Shown here: piece by piece, positions 32,756 to 45,251 of the stretch
Position numbering within the stretch: position 1 is the stretch's first letter
Layout of the letters: every line of letters starts with the position of its first letter
From: Syncephalastrum monosporum B8922
Taxonomy: Eukaryota > Mucoromycota > Mucoromycetes > Mucorales > Syncephalastraceae
Length of the DNA: 64,000 nt
Direction: 5' to 3'
Assembly (NCBI GenBank): GCA_000697355.1
Contig: JNEN01000919.1
Span: 1 to 64,000 of the forward strand
Position numbers and translations under genes: made by a program
Notes under the pieces: model-generated
Told to the model about the DNA's origin: nothing
Seen by the model: only the letters and a program-made list of their open reading frames with translations
Database searches by the model: none

Positions 32756-35700
32756 ATGCTTTCTGCAACAACGCCTTCATCTGCTACCTCCGACAGCTTC
32801 ACCTCCAGCGCCACGTCTACGCCTTTGACCCCTTATTCGGCTTCCACGCCTTCGAAAACGGCGAATCCCCTCACAGAACTTATCGATGCCGAGAACTCAT
32901 ACATAGACACTCTCAAGACCATAGACACTGTAGGCAATGGCAGAACGGACGTCATGGAAGAGACAAGCTGATATCTTTTATTTTTTTAACGCGTATCATA
33001 GGAATTAGCCCCCGTATGCCGACAGCAACCCGCTGACTTTTTTGCCCTTGTCAACTACGTCCGCGATATCCTCAAAGTCAATAAGCGTTTCTGCGCGGTA
33101 AATGATCACATTCGCGTTTATGTTTGTCGACCGTCCTTCTCATGCATTGTTGGCTGCAGAAACTCGTGAAAATCGCTGCAAACCCGCAGACCATCAAGGA
33201 GCTCGGGGATGTACTTATGCATTGGGTAAACTATTTTTTGAAATCACTATCCTTTTCTATCATGACTTAAAATGACCCGTGTTTATAAAAATAGATAGAT
33301 GACATGGAAGTGCCTTACGCGAACTTCTCGAGGGGCTTCATCAACAATCTCAACCAACGTCAAGATATCCTCGAGCCTCCTCTTCGTCAATTGCTTCAGG
33401 TATACATTTTTGTTTGTTTGTCCCCGCACTCGCTTTAACCCACCTACGCCTATTTAGAAATTGTCGGCTCAAGCATCGTACGATATCACCCTTGAATCCT
33501 TATTTAATGCGCCGTTGCAGCAACTCAAGTACTACAAAATGCTCTATGGTGTACGTCACCTCACCGCAATATACGACGCCGGCATGCTCACTTTGTTCCC
33601 TCTTTTCCTTATATCCCATAGCGTCTCATGGATAGCGCCGAGCCTGGCCGTGCCGATCACAAGCTGTTAGTCAAGGCGAACCAGCGAATTGACACGGTGC
33701 TGCTCATGGCACAGCGCAATAATACGAATACCACTTTCTCGGCGTCGCCTCCGCATCATCATCATTACAAGGCACTGCCTTCTGTCACACCTATTCAGAC
33801 TAAATCTATGCCACCTGCACCACCACGTGATCCTAATCTGGCTGCCTTTAATAAGCAACTGGATTGCTCCCGAACAGTCGACCTTTTCACCGGATCTTCC
33901 ATGGTAGAGCCTGATTTCTTTCATTGCATTGGTCTCCTCACACACGTTTATACCTAGCAATTCGATGTCTCCTCGGCGACACAGGATGCCGCCATTGTGC
34001 TGCGGGACAGCTTTGTGCTCCTTCCTGAAGACACCCACCTCACCACCCCCACCCGCGTTCATCTCGTTCTCACCCACCAGGTTTTGATGATTGCATCCGA
34101 ATCTGCCGGTCGCCAGCAATTGCTGTTTCCCGCCATCCAGGCAAAAGATATCACGGTCCAGTCCAAACAGCTCGATCGTGAGCTCGTGGGAGAATACCTT
34201 ATCCAATTCTCCGTGCTTGGGAAAAAGCACTTGACCATGCGTGCCGACAGTAAAGAGGCACGAAACACCTGGGTCGGTGTCGATGCATCTGCGCCATCTT
34301 CTTCAACATTGACCGCCCGCAGTCTCAAAGATGTCATTCACGCCAAGCTTGGTTTGCCGCAAGCACCGCCTCCACCGACTACGCCTGCCACTGCGCCTGC
34401 TCAGCGTCAGCCACAGCCACAGCCGAGCGTAAGCACAGGCACCAGCGCCAGCGACAAGAACCGCAAAAGCATGATACGGAAATCTGACTTCTTTTCGTAC
34501 TACACGGACCAGACGGGAGAGATCTCGCCGTTGTCGTCCGACGACGAAGACGAACCGCCGTTCAAAACCACCACGAGCACGACCACCCAGAACAAGCCAG
34601 CTCCGCCACCCAAGAGTAATGAGAAACACGAGCTGTCGAGCGGCAAGTCGCTGCCACCGACTCCGCAAAAGCAACCGCCACCGCCAGCACCCGTGAAAAC
34701 TCAAGGGCTTCTGGCGCCCCATAATGGTCAGGCTACCAGTCGCTCGCCCAGCCCTGCTCCGTCGATTGCCTCGGAGGAAAGCAACGCCAGCGGCGGTGGA
34801 AACAGTCCTGCCCGGCCTGTGTCACCCCGCACCATCGAAATCAACCACGTTGTTGCGCCCGTTGCTATGCAGGCCGTCACACAAAATATCGAGCGAACCC
34901 CTCCGGAAGCCACCAGCAAACCGTTGCCGCATCCTCAGCAGCCTGTGTCCAGACCGCCCTTACCGCAGGTTGCCCCTGTTACACCGACACGATCAAGCTC
35001 GTTCCGCCAACAGCAACAACAGCAGCAGCAACAGCAGCCTTATCAGCCACCCACGCTGCAAAAATCGCTGCCCCAGCAACCTCCGTATGCACGTACTCCT
35101 TCACCTGGACCGGGTGGTGCGGGCTATCGTCCTGCCATGGCTGGTGGGCCCCCTCTTCCATCCGGCCCAGGCGGTCCTCATCCCATGATGGGTAATCCGA
35201 ACATGGGTGCTCGTCCGCCGCCTCCGCAGCAGCAGCAGCAGCAGCAATACCACCCACAGCCACAATATCCTCGCCAGCATCCTCCGCCACAGCCCCGCTC
35301 TATTGGACCCGCTGGCGGCCATTATCTCAATGTTGCCAACGTTTCACCTCGGTTGACACCTCACCGTTCCATGGACGATCTACAGTCTCCACCTCGTAGT
35401 GTACGTTTCTCTGAATTGGCTCTATTTACACTTTTCTAACCCCCTTTTTTTTAATAGCCGACCCCTAGCATGGCCGGACAGCCTAATGCGATCAAGCAGG
35501 TGGTGTATAGCAACGCTCAATGCGAAGTGTTTCACTGGAAATCAGAATCGTGGTACGCCGTCGATGGTCAGTGCTTGATTCAGGTCCGCCAGACCCACTC
35601 GAACCGCGCGTGCGTCGCCATCCAAATTCAGAATACCGGGCACATGTATCTGAACGCCTGGATCCTGCCCAATACTGTGATCAGCCACGCATCACCCACC

Positions 35701-36261
35701 GACGTGAGCCTGTCTGTCTCCATGGGCCTACGCAAGGAGAACTACTTGATCCATCTTGCCTCCCCGGCCGAGGCAGCCACGCTGTTTACGATCCTGCAAC
35801 GGATGCACAACGAAGCTGTGCAAATGTACCAACAGCAGCAACAGCAACAGGTGCTCACGACACCGCCAGTCGTCGACGAGCCTGCTGACCCTGTGGAAGA
35901 GGCAGAGGATCTGACGAAGGTTCCTCAAACGCTCCGTCTCGTCATGCAGTGCAAGACCAAATTGTTTGTTCAAAACGAGCACTCGAATTGGAGCAGTTTT
36001 GGTAGCGTCACCCTCAAGATATCTCAGCAGTCGCCGAGCAAGCGTATGCATATTGAGATGGAGAACGGCAAGACCAAGCTCGTCAGCTCCACTGTCCAGA
36101 GCCGTAACGTGTCGCGAATGAACACGAAGCGTATCACGTTCTTGCTGCTCAACGAGCAGGAACGCACGAGTATGGTGTACATGATCCAGATCAAGGAGGA
36201 ACAGACGGCCAACAAGATTGTCGAGTACCTCAAAACTAAGAATGAGGAGAATGGATGGTGA
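32756..36261 (+). CDS. DH-domain RhoGEF with PH-like and C-terminal WH1-like regions
   Basis: Eight exons, all phase 0: 32756-32929, 33002-33097, 33160-33225, 33295-33399, 33458-33550, 33622-33903, 33958-35400, 35458-36261; 1020 aa. The N-terminal DH domain (about 38-205) starts LTELIDAENSYIDTLKTID and contains NNLNQRQDILEPPLRQLLQ and FNAPLQQLKYYKMLYG. A PH-like domain follows (about 275-380, RVHLVLTHQVLMIASES..RQQLLFPAIQAKDITV). The middle is disordered, Pro/Gln-rich with poly-Q runs (about 35010-35035 and 35229-35247). The last exon encodes a folded region (ESWYAVDGQCLIQVRQT, GHMYLNAWILPNT) that looks WH1/RanBP-like, then a second beta-rich segment. It probably activates a Rho/Cdc42 GTPase. 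No yeast ortholog assigned. Confidence 0.85.
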
Positions 36262-36442
36262 AAGAATCAGTACATGTTATTTTTTTCCTTGCATAGTAGA
36301 TCCTCTTTTCACATTATATTTGCATAACAAGCATGTAACATCACCAACAAACCCAAAGCATATACATATTTATATCTAGCTTACTCGTCATCATAGCGCT
36401 TTTCCATCCTACATATATACAATGCCCACGATAATCGCCTTC

Positions 36443-39304
36443 TTAGTGCCAATGAAAGAGTCTCGTCTCTGAGGGGGATGAGGAAGAGACCGGTGGCTGC
36501 TGCAGCGTCGGGTCCATTGTAGGGGTATACACGAAATCGGCAAATCGAAAGAGATCCATATCTGTATGTGCCGCCCAATCGATCACAGAGGGTTGTTTGA
36601 GCCACGCCCAGTCTTCTTCAGACATAACATTTGGCCAGGACGGCACATGGAGATCGGCCGCCGGCATGTTGAGTGGTTGGACCGAAGTCGGTACGGAAGG
36701 TGATGGACCTACGGGCGGTGCAGGCGGTGCCGAAGGAGGAGCCAGATGTGGGTGTAAAGCAGCAGAAGCACTGTATGGCGCTTGTGAGGCTATTGGAGCT
36801 GGTGCGGCGGGTGCAGATCTTGCAAGTGTCGTATCGTTTGCTTCCTCTTCTTCCTCTTCGTCGTCATTGCTGTTTTCCTCCTCTTCAACCGTACCCTTAT
36901 TCTTCAGCTGTCGTTTGATCCGACTGATTAGCGTCCGGATATACTTATGATGGCGCACAGGCGCGCGAAGAAGTACGGCTAGGATCCTTCTCAGCTGTCT
37001 GGTTGCATGGTTGGCTTCATTGCTGTGACTAAGGCGCGAATAAATCATGCATGCCATGACCAGAGTGTCCAGAGTGAAATGGCACCATGGCTGTCGTAAC
37101 TGAGCCCAACACTCAAGCAAATCTGTGATAGCATCGGCGCCGTGCACACAGAGGCGCAGTGACAAGAGAGCTATGGTCGACGTGGCGTGCTGGTGCGCGT
37201 TTGTGGGTGGCAAGAAGATGGAATAAAGTTGACACATTTGGAAGTGGTATTCAAAGTTAAGTTTCAAGCAAGCCTGTTCCCGGAAGGAGCCAGTTGACCA
37301 GCAAGCTTGAGGACGGTAATGAAAGTAGTCTGGAAGCGCAGCGTACCAGTCCTTGAGCTCCTTCTCGAGGCCGGAGACAGTTGCGAAGAGGAGCGGCTTT
37401 GTGTCATGTTTGGAGCAGACGGACTGGTGCATACGGCGATAAATTTGATTGATCTTGTGGCGGTGGACAGTAAACTCGGTTCGATAGCGGCGTTCGCCTT
37501 GTTCATGCGGCATGGCTTCAGGCGCGGTGTCTGTCGTGGGAAACATGACTGGTTTGTCAGAGTGGGCAGCACAAAGCGTCTCCAGAAATTCTGCCGCGGC
37601 AAAGAGCCTGCATCGCTTCTCACGCTCGATGGCGTCGGGAAGGGGGTGCTTCCTCTTGTCCGAGGTATTGCCGTTACTCTGGTCATCCTCGTCGTCGTGC
37701 AGCCCAAGGTCCAAGCACATTCGTGTCGCAAGTCCCAAAAATGTGTAAGCTTCGGACTCAGCCTGCGCACGGTCGGGACCCGTCTTGCCGATGCTATATA
37801 TGTACATGAGCAGTAGTGCGTGCACAGTCCGCGTGCTCGGGATCAGAAAACGATCCTTTAGCAATTCCTTGGCTGTCTCAAAGAATTGCTCTCCGACTGT
37901 GTTGGGATCTTGGCCAACGAAAACACCGTGATAGATTGCCGCATGCCGCGCCGACCAGGACAACATGGCGTTCAGCAACAGGGGACAGCACGTCCGAGAC
38001 TTGCATTCATGGATAAACTGGTCGATATCCGGTAGAGGAAGACAAAGGAAGCATTCTTCGTATATCTTGAGCAGCTGATCGAGAAGCTCGCCACTGGGAA
38101 GCTTCTGAGATGACGATGATTGGGGTAGTTTAGTGTCTTGTTGTTCCGTTTGCGCTTCATATGGTTTCTGCCTCCGATGCTGTTTACCGCTGCTGCATTG
38201 GACTGCCGCACGACGGCATGCCATGGCTGCCGCGGCTGCAGCTGCCATTGTCGATTGCAGTTCTCTGTCCTTGCCAGATGATGAACCGACACCAGACCCA
38301 TTATCACCGTCGCTTTTGCTGTTGGATGACTCCCACGCACTGTAAAGAGGAAATACGATATCTTTGGATCTGTAGAGCCTGTTGTGTTTGACGACGACAG
38401 CGTTGCTAGACATGGAGGAAGATGGGGATGCTGGTTGTTGCGGAAGCGATGGTGATGAAGGAGGCACGGAAAAGGACGAAGAAGGCGTACTTGCATAAAC
38501 TGAGGCTTCACCACCGGGCTTCGACGGTTTGAGTGATTCCTGATCTGCCTGCAGGTCGCGCTTGCTGTGAAACTGTGACAAACCAGACAGCAAGATGTCA
38601 TGCAAGTCATTGAGCGACACAATATCGGTATCGATGCGGAGACCGCTAGGCGTCAACGACAGTGTCCAATTTGACTTCAAACCTGGCAGCAACATGCTGG
38701 TAGCTGAATCGCCAAAGGCTGATGACAGAAGCGTGGTCTGTGCGTCACCATGCGCCCTGCGTTTTCTGGATGGGGCTGGATCGGCGTCGTCTGCAGCACG
38801 CGAGTGTTTTGTCGTAGCTTGTCTCCCATGCACTTCACTTGCAATGTACTGTGTGTCTCCATGTACCCTTTCTATACTCTCCTCGATATACCGCAGTTGA
38901 TTTTGCATTGCGCCGATGGTTTCGTTAAGCTGCATAAGGTTGAATAAATCAATCTGTGTCGGAGCACCCGTATAAGAGCAAGTTGCTAAACCTTATTTAA
39001 TAAGTCTGACGACATTTTCTATTGATTATTTACCTTTCGTAGACTGGCACCGACCGCAGACAGGATGCGTAAAGTCGCATTTGACTGGCCACAGAGGCGG
39101 TTAATATGGGTATGATATAACTAAAGGGGAAAACCAACCTTTTTTCATCCTAAACCATAAAAAACCATATATCATGTTATCAACATGAAAGTATTTCACC
39201 CTGTCTTACTTTACTTGCCTGCAGCGTTCACATGCTAGTGTCATTCTCATGCGCTTTGAAGTCGAATGTGGGTCTTCTCCAACTGCATCAAGCATGGTGG
39301 CCAT
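36443..39304 (-). CDS. Zn2Cys6 transcription factor with frame breaks in its DNA-binding exons
   Basis: The main exon (38986-36443) holds an 830-aa frame from ATG 38935: coiled coil (LNETIGAMQNQLRYIEESIE), then the fungal-specific regulatory domain (FLCLPLPDIDQFIHECKS, YIYSIGKTGPDRAQAESEAYTFLGLATRMCLDLGLHDD), and an acidic, Pro-rich tail. Upstream exons encode a perfect zinc cluster: ACERCRQVK (39304-39210) and KCDFTHPVCGRCQSTK (about 39086-39036), then ATCSYTGAPTQIDLF at the start of the main exon. However, the canonical splice of the first two exons is one base out, and the CAAACC string at 38938-38943 shifts the cluster frame relative to ATG 38935. So a full Zn2Cys6 protein needs two single-base corrections. 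Either recent lesions or base-call errors. Confidence 0.75.
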
Positions 39305-39443
39305 GCGAAAATAGCTACGGAAGACGAACGATGAGGGAAGAAAAGAAGACAAAAGAGAGAGACAACAAGAGGGAAATTTGTGCAGTAAAGAATTTATAGA
39401 TATTAAGAAAGGAACCGACCCTGCCACCGAAAGACCGGTGGCA

Positions 39444-40798
39444 TTATGTAGTCTTCGATTTGTTTTCGCCACTGATAACGCCTTCGGCACTGGTTGACTT
39501 TTGGACCACGCTTTCCACTTCACGTACATAGCGCCGCGAGAATACCTCAATGTAATAGCTCGCGCCATTAAATACACTCGCGGTGAAAATGGAGCACAAG
39601 AAGAGCGTATGCAGCCAGAAATGTTGGTACAGGAAATAGGTAGGAACGACGGTCAAGACGCTGTAGACGAGCTGGAGCAGCATGAACATGTGGATCTTGT
39701 ACGCGGCACCGAAAGCAAACGATAGCTTTTGAATCATGCCCTTGCGGCCGTTCGAGTCGTTGAGCAGCCACGAATAAGACGTAATGCGGAGACCCGATTC
39801 GACCTTCTCCCGGCGGCGCACGATGATAAAAACATAGTAGAGGATCTGCCAAATTATATAAGCAATGGTGGAATACACCATGGAGTCCCGAAAGGACATG
39901 GTTGCACCGTTGATAAGGGCAGGAAAGGCGGCATCGCGGTAAGCTGTAGAAGCTTGATGGCAAGCGGACGATTGGAGCTCAGGTAGCCATCGGATGGTAT
40001 AGGTGACAAGAGGAGGGAATATATGGATGAAAACCGAGGTAACTTTATCGAGCGAATGGAACACCAAAGAGTTGCGCCTAAGAAGCAGGTGAGGTCATGA
40101 TAGAGCGAAGAATAGTCCACGTACCATGTAATTATAGCCCAGGCGACAGGGCCGTTTGTCAGACAAAAGGCGGCGAAGAAAAGGGGAGTGGAGGAGCGGA
40201 AACACCAGAGATAGAGGAGGGTCAAGGCATTGACGAAGTAGCACAGATCAAAGATGAAGTAGTGCCACTTTTTGACCTTATAGATTAGATAGCGCAAGGA
40301 CAACAGGTAGACGGACTGGATAGTATAATAGACGGGGATCCATTCCGGAAGGCGGGCCGCAAGAGCAGGCGTGACGCAAGCGTTGCCAACGCCCACTACA
40401 AAGGAGATCTTGTCTCGCAAACGAACCGTCTTTGCGTCCCTGTTCATGCGGTCGTTCAGGGCATCATAATGCTTCAGCAGGCGTTCTTGTATACGAGCGC
40501 GCCTGTCCTCGAGGCGCGCAGTTTGTAGCCTGAGGCGGTCCTTCGTCTTCGTCGTCCATTCGGTGGACCGTGCGCGGAACTCGCGCTGCTTTTCGTTCAG
40601 CTGGTGCGTGACCTGCTCCAAAGCTGCAGAGAGCATATCAATCATGTCAAAGTCGTTTTCCGACACAAAGTCAGCTGCAGTCCAGCCATCGAGTAAATCG
40701 AGCTCATGATCGAAATCCACGAGTTCTTCCGAAGAGACGCTTGGAGGAGAGCCAGTGAGCGAGGGCATCTCATTGTCCTCGGGTGCCATCTTGGTCAT
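39444..40798 (-). CDS. GPC1: Glycerophosphocholine acyltransferase GPC1
   Basis: Two exons, 40798-40125 and 40077-39444, giving 435 aa. Acyl-CoA-dependent acylation of glycerophosphocholine to lyso-PC, a phosphatidylcholine remodelling step. After an acidic N-terminus and a coiled-coil/basic segment (residues about 55-125) come about eight hydrophobic segments with the family pattern DKISFVVGVGNACVTPAL, WHYFIFDLCYFVNALTLLYL, LTNGPVAWAIITWRNSLVFH and SLDKVTSVFIHIFPPLVTY, the region formerly called DUF2838. The junction TG|GCGCAAC restores the conserved WRNSLVFHSLDK. ATG 40798 (MTKMAPED) was chosen over the upstream 40930 because the extra 44 residues look like leader. Confidence 0.93.
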
Positions 40799-42485
40799 GT
40801 CTTGCGCAAGCACCCGTTGTATGGGTTGAAGAAAGAAAAATGCCAGTCTCGCACCCGCGCCAGACACACACACGATACACGCCGCTTGCGCGTGAATATT
40901 AGTTGAAAATCCGACCCTCTCTTTGGGCAAATGTGTTCATCCGGTTGTCCACAGCAGCACCCTATCATTATCGTCAAGCAACATTCGCTGATGTCTGCAC
41001 TTGATTTTGCAAGGATTTGGGCTGATATGCAGCTCGCAGCGGTATCATCAGACAAACCTCTGGTGTCCCTGCCCCACCCCCCCCAAACAACAACCTCCTC
41101 GGGGCACAAAAAGTTTGCCCATAGAATCGCACAGAAAGCTTTGTATGGCTGCCTAACAAAATCTTCTCGCGCATTACCAAATCCAGTAAATTCAGTAGAA
41201 AAAAATTCTTCATGATGGAATGACTCAGCTTTCGGGTTTTGGCCAAGCCAGTTATCCAGATGCAATAGAAGGGCGCACAGGCCCCGAGCTATGACAACAT
41301 GGATGCCACTTACGAGACCGCTCGAAATTGCGTGCAACGATAGAAACTGCCGCTGATCGAACTCTTCTCTTCTCCTATCCGATCGCCGTTTCGTTACTCA
41401 TCACATTTGTTCCAGATACTGTAGATGCGAACATGCGAAAACAAATGAAAGATGATGTTTCCAGTATATTTGGTTGAATATAGTATGCATATCGGCGTTC
41501 ATGGTTCTCCTCTGACATATCGTAATGAATGCTACTACTGTGGTAGACCAAAAATGGAAAAAAAAGCGATAATTTGAGGCCAAATTGTGCTAAGGCTGAA
41601 CATCATATTTTCGAACTGTGAATGCTATGACGCCGATCGCCTTCATGACATATCTCCAGTACAAAATAACGGAAAGCCTGTTTACTTACGTTTTCCAGGG
41701 TGCTGAGTTGCCAAAGGAAGCGAAACATGGGAAGTTGAAATGCACGATTTCCCTCATGACGCAATTCAGCCCCCTGCTATTACTAGGGCCGATTGCCGGC
41801 AGTACACTGTCTGGGTTCCACTACCAACAAAAAAAAGGAAATAGTCTAGACTTCGCTCATTCGATGTTAGAAAAACGAAGAAAAAGACGACAAAGAAGAA
41901 GTTTCTGGCATCCATGCAAGTGGCAACAGGGTACAAGAATACGCCACTTCTCATCCGAATTTCTACGCTCTCTCCGATGTCTGCAATGGAGTGTCAGTCA
42001 TACTAGCATCGTGAAGGATCCTGCCTTTGAACTCTGGACAGGAATACATCAAACCATCGACCCGATAATTTCACGCACTTTATCAAAAATGGCTAGTTGC
42101 GGCTATTGCTCGCCGATCTCGATACAGCTGCTTTTTGGGGGGCGGCGGTGGGGTTTAAATCAAGAAGGCGAACGTGTGATTCCTGCAATTCCGCATTGGT
42201 ACCATGTGAAGTTGCCCTTGTGTTTGCCATGCATAAAATAAAATTTTAGGATGATGCCGTATTTGGACAGCATCGAATTTTGAGGGCGCGGACTAAGTCC
42301 CATCGATGCGAAAAGTGTTTGGCAACATCATAATCTTTTTTAGAATAGCGCTGGTTTCAAATATCTTTCTGGTAGTTTAGCCTGTCAAACAAGAGGTATA
42401 TGTGTAACGGCGATGAGCTGTATAGGGAAGAAATATGTACTTTATATAACACAGAAATCTGGATGCAACGAAAGGAATGTTTCCG
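40799..42485. other. Intergenic, no gene supported
   Basis: The largest ORF (41618-42241) has mixed composition, no motif and no splice context, and I treat it as noise. The rest is AT-rich with a C-run at 41083-41090 and a G-run at 42137-42141. Confidence 0.5.
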
Positions 42486-43499
42486 TTAATTCATAATGTA
42501 GTGAATACTATTAGAGGAAGATGTGGTGGAGGATGTCGACGAGGCAGATGGAGTCATTTGGGCGTGCTGATGCTGCCGCTGGCGTTGTTCCTCAAGAGCT
42601 TGCTGTTGCTGCCAATACTCAAGGTTATTCAGGAAGCCTGACTCAATGATCTGTCGACCAAAGTTTGTATGACTCAGTTTGTCCACGTCCACAGCCCAGT
42701 AACCGCCCTTGCTTCCTTTGTTTTTAGCTGAAACGTCTTGTACGCGTGGCAACTTCATGAAGCAGCGATTGAGCGACAGATTATGACGGATAGTATTCTA
42801 TGCAGAATTTACGTCAAAGAACAGCATACATGGCAGAATTTGGGGGATGCAATTTGGGAGGAGATGGGGGCACCCAATGTGATGTGTGGGACCGCGGGAA
42901 AATAATGCTGCGAGCCTTACCTGCCAACCGGTTTCATTCGCCTCGTACAAGTTTGGGTATCTGCTTTGAATCCAGTCGTAAATCTCCCGAAGGGTTAAAC
43001 GGTGGTCTGGGGACGTTAAGATCGCTTGTGCGATCAAGGATGCATACGAATGCGGCGGCCGTCTACGCTTGCGAATCGGTCGCGTAGAGTGTTGCAGGGG
43101 CGGCGCCGAAAGAGCGGCCGCTGGCGCTGGTGGAGGTGCTGTTTGTTCCACCGGCGTCGGAGGCAGCTGCTGCTGTTGATAAGGATAGTAATAGTAAGAG
43201 TGATTGTCCTGCTGTTGAGGCGGCGGTAACTGCTGTGGCACCGCCCCATACTGTTGCTGCTGCTGTTGCTGTTGCTGCTGAAGATAAGGGGGTGGAGCAT
43301 GATGCTGCCGGACACGTAAACCTGCAGATGGTGAATAGAATCCTTGCTGGATTTGGGGTTCGGCTGAAAACGACTCGAACCTCCACGTGGATGGGAAGAA
43401 TTTGCTATCCTTCACCGAGGACGGCGTCAAGGCTTGAGCGTGCTGTTGATCCATCTGATGTGCACCCTGACGTGTGGGAGCCATTCCCTTATTAGGCAT
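42486..43499 (-). CDS. Forkhead transcription factor
   Basis: Two exons, 43499-42921 and 42797-42486, giving 296 aa. A forkhead winged helix (about residues 150-235) shows [46 protein letters not shown] and [11 protein letters not shown]. The single intron sits inside the recognition helix, between GWQ and [10 protein letters not shown]. The N-terminus is Gln/Pro/Tyr-rich with a run of about ten Gln (near 43265-43292), and the C-terminus is Gln/Ser-rich. It shares a 362-bp upstream region with the bZIP gene. Target genes cannot be inferred. Confidence 0.95.
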
Positions 43500-43861
43500 A
43501 GTCGATGAACCTTGACGAAACTTACTCGCTCAGACACACAAGTCTTACCGCAATGAAAAACGTAAAAGGTGTTCGCCGCTGGCCCACATCTCGACTTCTT
43601 ATAGCTAGCGCCGTATTCCGATCAAGTCCTGTTCGAAACGGAAATATTACAGTGTGCAAATGGGCCTAACATGGCAGACGTTCGACAGAATATCGGCGTC
43701 CAAAAATTCGCGGGGGGTCAGTGATACCACACTACTCCAATTACATCATTCGATCGCCTGCGATCTAAAACAGGGTGTCGCGCTTCGATATATAAGAAGC
43801 CTTTTTACGCACAGTCCTTCCTTTCCTTTACAGACAACAAAAGTTCCAACCGATATCTCTC
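43500..43861. promoter_or_regulatory. Shared divergent promoter, forkhead / bZIP
   Basis: 362 bp between two divergent start codons. It holds no ORF of note. A TATA-like ATATATAAG near 43788-43796 precedes a C/T-rich leader of the bZIP gene, and CTTATAGCTAG near 43595 could serve the other direction. Confidence 0.5.
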
Positions 43862-44816
43862 ATGATGAACGCAGGTGAGCTCATACATGAGATATATTTC
43901 CGTACGGTCGAGTTTCTAACATTATGTCTCCGTTAGGACAATCTCCCACCACTGCTCTCGCGACGCCAACCCGTCTTCTTCTGGAATGTGGCGATTGGGG
44001 ATTTCCTTTCTACGAGGATCCGATGAAGCAAAAGCAACCTGTTAATTCCCAACCATCTGTCTACTATATGCCCCCCATTGGTCAACAGCCACCCACACCT
44101 CCCTCCATGGACTCTTTTGCCTCAAATTTTACTATGCCTGTTCAGCAGCAACAAACCCCTGTAATGGCGCAGCAGATGACTACTGCACCGATGCCTTCGT
44201 CTACGGAATCGAGAAAGCGCAAGTCTGTTTCAGATACCCAGGATGGAGAGACAGACGATCAGCGTCAGAAGCTACTTGAACGTAATCGTGTAGCTGGTAA
44301 GAATCGAAGAAAAATAGAAAATTCTCATCCAGATGCTGACATGTTCGCTCTTTCCATGTTTCAGCTTCCAAATGCAGACAGAAAAAGAAGAAGTGGGTCC
44401 AAGATCTCGAGGCGCGTTCTGATCAGGTTCATGCTCGCAACAAGGAGCTCCAGCAACTTGTGAGCCAGCTGCGCGAGGAGACGATCTACCTGCGTAACCA
44501 GTTATTAGCACACGGAAACTGTGATTGCTCCATTGTGGTACGTATTTGACATGACACCTGCCGCATTCACCCATGACTGTTGGCTAATATGGTTTTTCTC
44601 TTGTTACAGCAAACCTATTTGCGACGCTCATCTGCTCAGCTTACATCGGGCGCACCTCAGTATGCCGATGCAGCAGCCTCCGCCGTTGCTTCCGCCGCTG
44701 CTGTCGACATGACTTCTCCAAGCCGACGTGGATCTACTGCAACATCAGTGTCGACGCCGGCGTCCGAGCCATCCACGAAAGCGACATCTACGCCAGAAAC
44801 AACTCCCATTGATTGA
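43862..44816 (+). CDS. bZIP transcription factor, Atf/CREB type
   Basis: Four exons: 43862-43874, 43937-44296, 44365-44537, 44610-44816, giving 250 aa. The basic region ERNRVAASKCRQKKKKW is split by the intron after RVA and has the N-x7-R spacing (NRVAASKCR) of the CREB/ATF class. A leucine zipper follows (LEARSDQVHARNKELQQLV...LREETIYLRNQLLAHGNC). The N-terminus is Gln/Pro-rich, the C-terminus Ser/Thr-rich. The first coding exon is only 13 nt (MMNAG), which is short but spliced with canonical ends. Fungal Atf1-type factors mediate stress responses; no upstream kinase sites were assigned. Confidence 0.93.
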
Positions 44817-45251
44817 AACTCACAATAGCCGCCCACCCTCTTATATGCATAAGTGTATTTACTTTCACCCGGTCAAAATCCACTTGCGACAACTCCATCT
44901 TACTTACCCTTGCGATTTCCCTTTAACTCTTAATGTTATGCACGTGTTCTATATCTCCCTCATTTGCTTTTGTACATAATAAAACAAAACTGATATGCAT
45001 ATTAAATATAGACGCTTCAAAGTTACACATATATGTTTCTTTCCAGAAGCTCGGTGGTGAGGAAGACCGGTTGTGAGGAAGATGTCGTTTCTGCCCTTTA
45101 TCGGGTGATACGGAGCTTATTACTCATACAGTGGTCATGCGTGTGAAGTGATACGATAACAGATACCGCCGCAATCTTGTGACTGCAATTAACGCGTAGA
45201 TAAATGGGTCAGCGCGCAGACTCTTCTTCACTCCACCCATATTTATCTTCC
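44817..45251. other. Intergenic, tandem genes
   Basis: 3' region of the bZIP gene (AATAAAAC near 44979 as poly(A)-like signal) and upstream region of the deacetylase. An in-frame ATG at 45204 could extend the deacetylase by 16 residues. Confidence 0.5.

Noticed and set aside
41618..42241. 207-codon plus-strand ORF
   Set aside because: No motif, no splice context, mixed composition with a G-run and basic patch; most likely chance.
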